Shown one piece after another: positions 7,801-14,199 of a stretch of 14,809 nt of DNA. How positions within the stretch are numbered: position 1 is the stretch's first letter; the number at the start of each line of letters is the position of its first letter. A model generated the notes under the pieces. That model searched no databases. It was not told the DNA's origin and was given only the letters and a program-made list of their open reading frames with translations. A program made the translations under genes and the position numbers. Source of the DNA: an uncultured Alphaproteobacteria bacterium (lineage in GTDB: Bacteria; Pseudomonadota; Alphaproteobacteria; CAKMZR01); NCBI GenBank assembly GCA_929200455.1, contig CAKMZR010000023.1, positions 1 through 14,809 of the forward strand. Direction: 5' to 3'.

Positions 7801-7818
7801 GGGTCTTTTTGTTTGATC

Positions 7819-8222
7819 TTTTCTTGTCGGGTCAGATGTCTTGCCTGTTTGCAAAAGGTCACTGTCTTTGTTTGTCTCCCACGTGAGGGTCTTTTCTTGT
7901 CGAGGGTTACGTTGTCGGGTCAGATGCCTTGCCTGTTTGCAAGAGGTCACTGTCTTTGTTTGTCTCCCACGTGAGGGTCTTTTCTTGTCGAGGGTTACGT
8001 TGTCGGGTCAGATGTCTTGCCTGTTTGCAAGAGGTCACTGTCTCTATTCGCCGCCAACGTGAGGGTCTTTTCTTGTCGAGGATTTGCTTCTGAGCAGGGG
8101 TGGACGAGGGTTGCGTTGTCGGGTCAGATGCCTTGCCTGTTTGCGAATTCAACGTGAGGGTCTTTTCTTGTCGAGGGTTTGCTTCTGAACAGGGGTGGAC
8201 GAGAGGGTGGACGAGGGTTGCG
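7819..8222. repeat. Tandem repeats (88-bp period) between flgE and ligA
   Basis: The block GTCGGGTCAGATG(C/T)CTTGCC begins at 7826, 7914, 8002 and 8118, so the period is 88, 88 and 116 bp. Each unit continues with CTGTTTGC, mostly GAGGTCACTGTCT, and GTGAGGGTCTTTTCTTGTCG. Copies one and two are nearly identical. Copies three and four diverge and carry an extra segment with GCTTCTGARCAGGGG and GGTGGACGAG. In copies two and three, CTTGC-CTGTTT-GCAAG can form a small hairpin. The block fills the gap between two convergent genes and may terminate both, since T-rich stretches follow each GTGAGGGTC, but no unit has a strong stem directly before a T run. I see no credible gene in it. Confidence 0.85.
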
Positions 8223-8230
8223 AAGTCTGG

Positions 8231-10486
8231 TTATGAGGGATCGGCAGCCTCTTGAGTGTGGTGTTGGATAAGTTCGAGCCATTCCGCTTCATTTATGATG
8301 TTGATGAGACGCCTTTCGGCTTCTTGTCGTTTTTTTCCTTCCGCTTTTTCGCCTGCGACAAGGTGGGTGGTGGCAGCAGAGACTTGACTGCGAATTTTTG
8401 CACCTAGGGTCTCTGCGAGGTGTTTGGCTTCTTGTCGAGACATGGATTCGAGGGTTCCGGTGAAAACGAGGGTCATGCCATGGAGAGGCTGGTAGAGGTG
8501 CGGTTCTTGATGGGGGGAGATGGAGAGGGCGTCGGCGAGATCGAGGGTATATTTTTTGAGAAGGGGATTTTGGAAGTAGACAACGAGTTCGTCGAGTATT
8601 TTTGATCCGATTTGGTTGATGTTTTTGAGGGCGTGTATGGTTTCTGAGAAGGAGGGTTTTGCGTCGGGGGTGGTTTCTGTGGACGCAAGTTCTGTGGACG
8701 TGGTTTCTTTGGACGCGAGTTCTTCGGACGTAAGTTCCCCGGACGCAAGTTCTTCTGGTGATTGTTTTTGGGGAATGGAGAGGATGAAGTGGCGAAAGAG
8801 GTTCCAAGATTGGAAGTGCTGGGCTATGAGGGTGGCATTTGCTTTTGCGATTGAGGGTATACCGAGGGCGGTGATGAAGGTTGCGAGGGTGAGTTGTTGA
8901 CGAGACTCTATGGTTTCGAGGAGTTTGTTTAGGGATTTTTGGGCGAATCCTTCGAGTTTGAGGATGTCATCTTGATAATTTTTGAGGGTGAAGACATCTG
9001 CGAGGGAGAGGATCCATTTTTTGTCGACGAAGGTTTGGATTTGTTTTTTTCCGAGTCCGTTGATATTGAGGATATTTTTTCCTGTGGCGTAGGCGAGGTA
9101 TTCGATGAGTTGGTCTGGGCATAGGAGTCCTTGCTCACACACCCAGAAGGCTTCGCCTTCTTTCCTTGAGATGGGGTGATGGCAAGAGGGACAAAGGGAG
9201 GGAAAAGGAGAGACGTGAGTTGTATTTTCGGGGTTGATGTTTTCTTTTTTATGAAGTTTTTCTGTGACGTAAGGGATGACGTCGCCGGCCTTTTCGACAA
9301 GGACGCTGTCTCCGATTTTGAGTTTGTGTTTATGGATGAAGTCTTCGTTGTGGAGGCTTGCTCTTGAGACGAGGGAGCCACCTACATGTACGGGTTCGAG
9401 GATGGCGACGGGGTTGATATGTCCGCCTCTTCCGACTTGGAATTGGATATTGAGCAGGGTGGTTTCGGTTTGTTTGGAGGGTAATTTCCAAGCAAGAGCC
9501 CAGCGTGGAGCGCGATTTCTGCTTCCGAGTCTTTTTTGGAGGTTGCCGTTATTGATTTTGAGGACGACTCCGTCAATTTCGTAGGGGAGATCGTTTCGTG
9601 TTTGTGCGAAATGTTCGTAGTTTTGCGCGAGACTTTCGAGGGATTGGGCTTCTGAGTGGGGAGGGACTTCAAAGCCGAGTTGGGTGAGTATATGGCGTAT
9701 TTCGGTGTGATCGAGATTGTGGGATTGAGAGGGTATGATGAGGCTATAGGCGAAAAATTTCAAAGGACGTTCTGCGGTAATTTTTGGGTTGAGTTGTCGT
9801 AGACTTCCTGCACTGGCATTTCTTGGATTTGCGAAGGTTTTGAGTTGTTTTTCTTCCATGGTTTTGTTGAGTTCGAGGAAGTCTTGACGTGTCATGTAGA
9901 CTTCGCCTCTTATGACGCAAGATTCGTAGGGGGATGTGGGTATGGTGATGGGAATGGAGGATATGGTGATGGCGTTGGGGGTGACGTATTCGCCTATGAT
10001 TCCGTCACCTCTTGTGGCGGCATGGATGAGTGTTCCGTTTTCGTAGGAGAGGGAGAGAGAGAGTCCGTCAATTTTGGGTTCTGAGATGATGGAGGGGAAC
10101 CAGGAGTCATCTTTTTGGAGGAATCGGCGGGTGCTTTTGATGAAACGTTCGACTCCGTGGATATCGAAGGCGTTATCGAGGGAGAGCATGGGAGAGGAGT
10201 GGTGAACTTTTTCGAAAGTGTTGAGAGAGACCGAGGGCGTTCCGACATTTTGCGAGGGGCTATGGGGATTGATGATGTGGGGGTAGCGTTCTTCTATTTT
10301 GAGGAGTTCTTGCATGAGAGCGTCGAAATCGGCATCGGAAATCTGGGGTGCATCGAGGGCGTGGTAGAGGTGGTTGTGTTGAGTAATATCTTGGCAGAGT
10401 TTTTGGTATTGTGTTTTTATTTTTTGGGGTATGGGATTTGGAGAGGGTTGAGAGAAGAGGTCGTGATTTTTGGGGGGGGTATTCAT
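8231..10486 (-). CDS. ligA: NAD+-dependent DNA ligase LigA
   Basis: LigA seals nicks in replication and repair using NAD+. All domains are present in 751 residues. Domain Ia includes YHALDAPQISDADFDALM. The adenylation domain has the lysine motif EPKIDG (K138), SSPMLSLDNAF and EIDGVVLK. The OB fold contains GRGGHINPVAILEP, where most ligases read GRTGxxTPVA, a small deviation. A four-cysteine zinc site sits at C432, C435, C450 and C456. Helix-hairpin-helix repeats follow, including INGLGKKQI. The C-terminal BRCT domain runs about 668-742 with TLVFTGTLESMSRQEAK. An unusual Glu/Thr/Ser pentapeptide repeat (about 578-607) interrupts the helix-hairpin-helix region. The ATG lies 3 nt after the surf1 stop with no clear Shine-Dalgarno, which suggests coupled translation. 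An eight-C run covers codons 3-5. Confidence 0.97.
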   Translation of the reverse strand: MNTPPKNHDLFSQPSPNPIPQKIKTQYQKLCQDITQHNHLYHALDAPQISDADFDALMQELLKIEERYPHIINPHSPSQNVGTPSVSLNTFEKVHHSSPMLSLDNAFDIHGVERFIKSTRRFLQKDDSWFPSIISEPKIDGLSLSLSYENGTLIHAATRGDGIIGEYVTPNAITISSIPITIPTSPYESCVIRGEVYMTRQDFLELNKTMEEKQLKTFANPRNASAGSLRQLNPKITAERPLKFFAYSLIIPSQSHNLDHTEIRHILTQLGFEVPPHSEAQSLESLAQNYEHFAQTRNDLPYEIDGVVLKINNGNLQKRLGSRNRAPRWALAWKLPSKQTETTLLNIQFQVGRGGHINPVAILEPVHVGGSLVSRASLHNEDFIHKHKLKIGDSVLVEKAGDVIPYVTEKLHKKENINPENTTHVSPFPSLCPSCHHPISRKEGEAFWVCEQGLLCPDQLIEYLAYATGKNILNINGLGKKQIQTFVDKKWILSLADVFTLKNYQDDILKLEGFAQKSLNKLLETIESRQQLTLATFITALGIPSIAKANATLIAQHFQSWNLFRHFILSIPQKQSPEELASGELTSEELASKETTSTELASTETTPDAKPSFSETIHALKNINQIGSKILDELVVYFQNPLLKKYTLDLADALSISPHQEPHLYQPLHGMTLVFTGTLESMSRQEAKHLAETLGAKIRSQVSAATTHLVAGEKAEGKKRQEAERRLINIINEAEWLELIQHHTQEAADPS
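8666..8755 (-). repeat. Six 15-bp repeats inside ligA (pentapeptide repeat)
   Basis: On the plus strand GGACG recurs at 8681, 8696, 8711, 8726 and 8741, each beginning a 15-bp unit like GGACGCAAGTTCTTC. A sixth, more degenerate unit precedes them. In LigA they read as EELAS, GELTS, EELAS, KETTS, TELAS and TETTP (residues 578-607). The unit is a multiple of three, so expansion or contraction keeps the frame. The insert lies between helix-hairpin-helix elements, where most LigA proteins have no such segment, and is likely a flexible, acidic surface loop. Confidence 0.85.
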
Positions 10487-10489
10487 GGT

Positions 10490-11320
10490 TTAGGTATTGT
10501 GGTTTTGGTTTTTTTGATTTTTTCCGAGGGAGATTCCGTAGAGTCCCCAAAGGACGACGATGAGGATGGCGAGGGAGAACCAAGTGATGGCGTAGAGGAG
10601 GTGATTATTGGGAATGTTTGGAGTCCATGGTCCTGGTATGGGATATTTCCGCGAGCCTTGGGGCAGTTCTTCGACGAGGTAGGCTTGGGTATTGAGTTTG
10701 ATATTGAGTTTTTTTTGTATGTCGTGGGGGTTGAGTCGGAAGAAGGTATTGGTGGCGGGTGTGTTATGGGGTAGGGCGAGGTTTCGGACCCACGAGGGGG
10801 GTCGGAAGAGTCGGAAAGTGCCGGTAAAGGAGGAGAGGGTGATGTCTTTTTTTTCTGGTAGGAGTTGGATCCAGCCTCCGTGTTCTCGGACGTCGAAGGG
10901 TATCCATCCGCGGTTGACGAGGACGGCGGGAGGCGTTGATTCTTGGTTGGAGGTTTGGGGTTGGAAAGCCATGAAGACGTGGACTCCGGGTGCGCCTTTT
11001 GGGGATCTGTCGACAAGGAAGGTGTGGCTGTTGTGGAGGAAATGTCCTTTTAGGGAAGCGGGATGGAATTCGTGGGGGAAGAGTGAAGAGGAGGTAAGGG
11101 AGGAGGAGTGAGGTATGGAGGCGTTATTTTTTTTGAGGAGTGCGAAGAAGTTTTCTGGAGTTTGTTTTGTATTATGTTGGATGGATTGGATGAGGTTTTG
11201 TTTCCACTCGAGGCGGTAGGATTGCCATATGCCGAGGAAGACAAAAAGGAGGGAAGCGAGGAAGATAAAGGCGGTGAATCCTTTATGGGGGAAGAGGAAG
11301 GGTGGCATTGAAGGTTTCAT
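10490..11320 (-). CDS. SURF1-family cytochrome oxidase assembly protein
   Basis: SURF1 proteins are inner-membrane factors that help insert heme into cytochrome c oxidase. The 276-residue protein has the family layout. An N-terminal membrane helix (about 13-32) ends in GIWQSYRLEWKQ, matching the WQxxRLxWK signature. A periplasmic domain of about 200 residues includes FLVDRSPKGAPGVHV and AVLVNRGWIPFD. A second membrane helix (about 243-263) is preceded by PNNHLLYAITWF, the C-terminal signature. I saw no strong ribosome-binding site before the ATG; a second ATG four codons in is possible. It is the first gene of a pair with ligA, 3 nt apart. Oxidase genes, its frequent neighbours elsewhere, are not in the window. 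The divergent partner across 126 bp is the aminotransferase gene. Confidence 0.93.
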   Translation of the reverse strand: MKPSMPPFLFPHKGFTAFIFLASLLFVFLGIWQSYRLEWKQNLIQSIQHNTKQTPENFFALLKKNNASIPHSSSLTSSSLFPHEFHPASLKGHFLHNSHTFLVDRSPKGAPGVHVFMAFQPQTSNQESTPPAVLVNRGWIPFDVREHGGWIQLLPEKKDITLSSFTGTFRLFRPPSWVRNLALPHNTPATNTFFRLNPHDIQKKLNIKLNTQAYLVEELPQGSRKYPIPGPWTPNIPNNHLLYAITWFSLAILIVVLWGLYGISLGKNQKNQNHNT

Positions 11321-11446
11321 GAGTTAGGGGGTGTGTAAGGGCTATGTGTATCATGTGGGATTACGACGGACAAGAAGAATTGGGGTTGACGAGAAGAGGA
11401 AAGGGCATGTAGGAAGGGGAGTGTGTGTACGAGAAGGAAGTTGAGC

Positions 11447-12643
11447 ATGGAGAGAGAAGCAAGGGAGCCTGTGGGTTCATTTTTGAGGTTAGGGACGGAG
11501 ACGGCGTTTGATGTTTTGTCGCGTGCGCAAAAGCTTATGAGTGAGGGTAAGGATGTGGTGAATTTGGGGATAGGTCAGCCGGATAAGAGTCCGCCGTCTC
11601 ATGTGGTGGAAGCGGCGATGAGGGCGTTACGAGAGGGGCGGCACGGATACACGGAGGCGTCTGGAATTTTGGAATTGCGGGAGGAGGTGTCGCGTCATTT
11701 GACAGACCTTTATGATTTGGAAGAAGCGGTGGATTCGTCTTGTGTGATGGTGGTTCCTGGGGGCAAGGTGACGATGTTTCAGGCGATTATGATGAGGGGA
11801 GAGGAGGGTGGAGAGGTGTTGGTTCCGAATCCTGGTTTTCCTATATATGGTTCGCTGGTCAATTTTTCTGGAGCGAAGCTTGTGAGCTATCGTCTTTGCC
11901 CGGACAACAATTGCCGTCCGAGTGTGGAGGGGATAGAAGCGGCCTTGAGTGAGAAGACGCGTCTTCTTATATTGAACAATCCGGGCAATCCGACGGGAGG
12001 TTGTTTGCCATCGGATGAGATGGATCGATTGGGTCAGGTGTTGAAGAATTATCCTGATGTGTGGATTCTCTCGGATGAGATTTATTCGCGTTTGGTATTT
12101 GATGGTATTTCGTATCGTTCTATGCTGAGTTATCCGTGGCTTAGGGATCGTGTGATTGTGTTGGACGGTTGGTCGAAGGCCTATGCGATGACGGGTTGGC
12201 GTGTGGGCATGGCGGTATGGCCTAAGGATTTGAAGGTTTATGCGGAGCGTATGGCGATTAACAGTTACTCGTGTGTGAATGTGGCTGCACAATGGGGAGC
12301 ACTTGCGGCGTTGAGGAGTTCTCAGGAGAGCGTGGAAGAGATGCGTAAGGATTTTCAAGAACGTCGAGACGTGGTGTGTGAGGAAGTGTCGAGGATGGAA
12401 GGCGTGCGTTGCAATGTGCCTGATGGTGCTTTTTATGCGTTTCTTGATGTGGGAGAATCGGGCTTGGGAGATGCGGACGTGGCCCAAGATATTTTGTTGG
12501 ATAACTATGGAGTGGCTTTTATTTCTGGTCATAGTTTTGGGGAGGGCAATGGTTCATTTTTGAGGATGAGTTTTGCGGCGAGCAAGGAGAGGATTTTGGA
12601 AGGTCTTAGTCGTTTGTCGCGAGCGATTCGGGAGGCGAATTGA
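11447..12643 (+). CDS. Pyridoxal-phosphate aminotransferase, class I/II (AspC-like)
   Basis: This is a fold-type I PLP enzyme that moves amino groups between an amino acid and a 2-oxo acid in the cytoplasm. Visible motifs, numbered from the ATG at 11447, are GIGQPD (41-46), GYTEASGILELREEV, LNNPGNPTGG (176-185, with the cofactor-binding Asn), LSDEIYSRLVFDG (208-220, with the conserved Asp and Tyr), GWSKAYAMTGWRVGM (241-255, Schiff-base Lys244) and FLRMSFA (371-377, with the carboxylate-binding Arg). I chose 11447 because AAGGA lies 8 nt upstream and the family starts near here. A GTG at 11423 would add eight residues. The exact substrate (aspartate, alanine, aromatic or other) cannot be read from sequence. 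The DUF815 ATPase start follows after one base, so the two genes are almost certainly cotranscribed. Confidence 0.93.
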   Translation: MEREAREPVGSFLRLGTETAFDVLSRAQKLMSEGKDVVNLGIGQPDKSPPSHVVEAAMRALREGRHGYTEASGILELREEVSRHLTDLYDLEEAVDSSCVMVVPGGKVTMFQAIMMRGEEGGEVLVPNPGFPIYGSLVNFSGAKLVSYRLCPDNNCRPSVEGIEAALSEKTRLLILNNPGNPTGGCLPSDEMDRLGQVLKNYPDVWILSDEIYSRLVFDGISYRSMLSYPWLRDRVIVLDGWSKAYAMTGWRVGMAVWPKDLKVYAERMAINSYSCVNVAAQWGALAALRSSQESVEEMRKDFQERRDVVCEEVSRMEGVRCNVPDGAFYAFLDVGESGLGDADVAQDILLDNYGVAFISGHSFGEGNGSFLRMSFAASKERILEGLSRLSRAIREAN

Positions 12644-12644
12644 G

Positions 12645-13562
12645 ATGACGGATAGGATAGAATTTTTGCTGGAGCGTATAGCGGTTGCTCTTGAGGGCAG
12701 GGGTGGTATTGAGGGCAGGGGTGGTATTGAGGGCAGGGGTGGTATTGAGGGCAGGTGGGGTGTTGGGTCGGGAGGTTGTAAGCTTGAGGGGGGTAAGGTT
12801 TATGTGTGGCAGTCGCATGAGGGTTTAAGGGGCTTGCAGTCGGTGTCTATGGGGGATGTGAGTCTGCTTGAGAGTCTGATAGGGATTGATGAGCAGAAGC
12901 GGAAGCTTTATGACAACACGCGACAATTTGCGGAAGGTTTTCCGTCGAACAATGTGCTTTTGTGGGGGGTGAGGGGTACGGGGAAGAGTTCACTTGTGAA
13001 GTCAGTGGTAAGCTCTCTTCAGGGAGATTTTTTGGGGGAGCGTTTGGTTTTGGTAGAGATTTACCGAGAGGATTTGGGTTCTTTTCATGAATTGTTTGAG
13101 GTTTTGCGGGATCATCGGGACAAGAGGGTGATTATTTTTTGTGATGATTTGTCTTTTGATTCTCGGGATGCTGACTATAAGTCTTTGAAGTCAGTTCTTG
13201 AGGGTGGTATAGAGGGTCGTCCTTCGCATGTACTTTTTTATGCGACATCGAATCGCCGTCATTTGATGGCTCGAGGTATGGGAGAGAATGAAGAGAAGGC
13301 GTCGATACATATGGGCGAGGCGGTAGAAGAGCATGTCTCTTTGTCGGACAGGTTTGGTCTTTGGTTAGGGTTTCACGCGATGGATCAAGAGACTTATCTG
13401 AAGATAGTGTCGAATTATGTGGAGTCTTTAGGGGGAGAGTTGGAGGAGGGATGGGAGGAGTTTGCGAAGGCTTGGAGTCGTCAAAGGGGACATCTATCGG
13501 GTCGGGTTGCGTACCAGTGTGCGTGCGACATGGTGGGTCGTTTTTTGACGAGGGCTGGCTAG
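12645..13562 (+). CDS. DUF815-family AAA-type ATPase
   Basis: A 305-residue P-loop ATPase of the DUF815 family, whose cellular role is not established. Visible are LIGIDEQKRKLYDNTRQFAE (79-97), Walker A GVRGTGKSS (108-116, Lys114), Walker B VIIFCDDLSF (162-171), a sensor-like ATSNRRHL (200-207) and SDRFGLWLGF (234-243). This order matches the family closely. The start at 12645 follows GGGAGG and lies one base after the aminotransferase stop (TGAGATG), implying coupled translation. An upstream in-frame ATG at 12573 would overlap the previous gene by about 70 bp and adds non-conserved sequence, so I reject it. Residues 17-40 are a Gly/Arg/Glu hexapeptide repeat that looks like a recent expansion within the poorly conserved N-terminal region. 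No membrane segment is seen. Confidence 0.93.
   Translation: MTDRIEFLLERIAVALEGRGGIEGRGGIEGRGGIEGRWGVGSGGCKLEGGKVYVWQSHEGLRGLQSVSMGDVSLLESLIGIDEQKRKLYDNTRQFAEGFPSNNVLLWGVRGTGKSSLVKSVVSSLQGDFLGERLVLVEIYREDLGSFHELFEVLRDHRDKRVIIFCDDLSFDSRDADYKSLKSVLEGGIEGRPSHVLFYATSNRRHLMARGMGENEEKASIHMGEAVEEHVSLSDRFGLWLGFHAMDQETYLKIVSNYVESLGGELEEGWEEFAKAWSRQRGHLSGRVAYQCACDMVGRFLTRAG
12693..12764 (+). repeat. Four 18-bp repeats inside the DUF815 gene
   Basis: Three identical copies of GAGGGCAGGGGTGGTATT begin at 12693, 12711 and 12729. A fourth, altered copy begins at 12747. They encode EGRGGI, EGRGGI, EGRGGI and EGRWGV. Exact identity of three copies at the DNA level indicates a recent slippage expansion. It is in frame and sits between an N-terminal helix and the conserved ATPase region. 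Confidence 0.95.
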
Positions 13563-13649
13563 TGGTAGGGTCGGCTCGTGGGAGGTTTTGACGAGGCTCG
13601 ACTGGTGGTAGGGTTGGCTGGTAGGCTTGGCAGGTGGTAGGGTTGGGCT
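13563..13649. repeat. Three short G-rich repeats between convergent genes
   Basis: TGGTAGGGTCGGCT (13563-13576), TGGTAGGGTTGGCT (13606-13619) and TGGTAGGGTTGGGCT (13635-13649) fill the gap between the DUF815 ATPase and the convergent XRE gene. The third copy overlaps the XRE stop codon. Spacing is irregular. I see no strong stem followed by a T run, so a terminator is not supported. Confidence 0.7.
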
Positions 13650-14001
13650 AGTGGGAGAAGTGTCCTTTTTCTTTTGCCGGTTTTGTGTTTAAAGTGGATT
13701 TTTTCTTCTCAAAGAAGAGAGAGAGGTTGTCTTCTTTTTTATTTTCTTCGAGTGTTTTGATGAACTGATAGAAGTGACTTATGGGCATACGGAGGGTGGA
13801 AACGATCACGAAGACGTCTGATGCGGAGGGTTCGATGAAGTTGTGTTCATATGCTTCGAGGGTGTATCGGTGGATACCCGTGATACTTTGGAGGTTGTGG
13901 AGTGAGAGTCCATGAACCAAGCGCAAAGCTCGGAGGCCGTTTGCGATTTGGAAGGGTTTGATGGTATCTTTTTTGGGGAGAGGAGGACGAGGGTGGGACA
14001 T
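13648..14001 (-). CDS. Small XRE-type helix-turn-helix regulator
   Basis: A 117-residue protein with an XRE/Cro-like DNA-binding domain at about residues 20-80. It reads ANGLRALRLVHGLSLHNLQSIT for the first helices, then GIHRYTLEAYEHNFIEPSAS, typical of the recognition helix and following loop, and LRMPISHFYQFIK. The Lys-rich C-terminal tail (KEDNLSLFFEKKK onward) has no recognisable ligand domain, so it may act as a dimer controlling its own promoter or a neighbour. GGAG lies 12 nt before the ATG, a slightly long spacing. It stands alone between convergent and codirectional genes, with an AT-rich upstream region unlike the rest of the window. The target is unknown. Confidence 0.75.
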   Translation of the reverse strand: MSHPRPPLPKKDTIKPFQIANGLRALRLVHGLSLHNLQSITGIHRYTLEAYEHNFIEPSASDVFVIVSTLRMPISHFYQFIKTLEENKKEDNLSLFFEKKKSTLNTKPAKEKGHFSH

Positions 14002-14082
14002 GGTTGTGGCAATCTCCGGTATATTGTGAACATGTAGAACGGGCGTGGATGGAGGGATTGTTCTCTGTTCTTTTCTATTATT

Positions 14083-14110
14083 ATTATAGGGTTAAGCTGA
14101 TATGAGTCAC
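14083..14110 (-). promoter_or_regulatory. Candidate sigma-70-type promoter for the XRE gene
   Basis: On the minus strand, TATAAT (complement of 14083-14088) matches the -10 consensus fully. GTGACT (complement of 14105-14110) matches TTGACA at four of six positions, with a 16-bp spacer. The surrounding 14070-14175 is AT-rich, in contrast to the rest of the window. The start would lie about 75 nt upstream of the XRE ATG. An inverted AATAAT/ATTATT pair lies further upstream (14130-14168) and could be an operator, but this is weak. Confidence 0.4.
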
Positions 14111-14199
14111 TGTTTAAGTCAAGTTATTTAATAATAAGTGCATTTATACAACTTTTAGTGTAATTATTCACATAATCCCGTAAGGGGTTTGTGGTGAGG

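Noticed and set aside
7826..8150. CRISPR array
   Set aside because: The repeated blocks are long, the intervals are themselves repeated rather than unique, the number of units is small and no cas gene is nearby.
7732..8152. Small open frames through the 88-bp repeats
   Set aside because: Their translations simply repeat the DNA unit, have no start context and change frame with the irregular unit length.
12573..12644. Earlier ATG start for the DUF815 ATPase
   Set aside because: It would overlap the aminotransferase gene by about 70 bp with basic, non-conserved sequence. The ATG at 12645 has a good ribosome-binding site.
14175..14190. Intrinsic terminator for ubiA around CCCGTAAGGGG
   Set aside because: The stem is only three to four base pairs and no T run follows on the minus strand.
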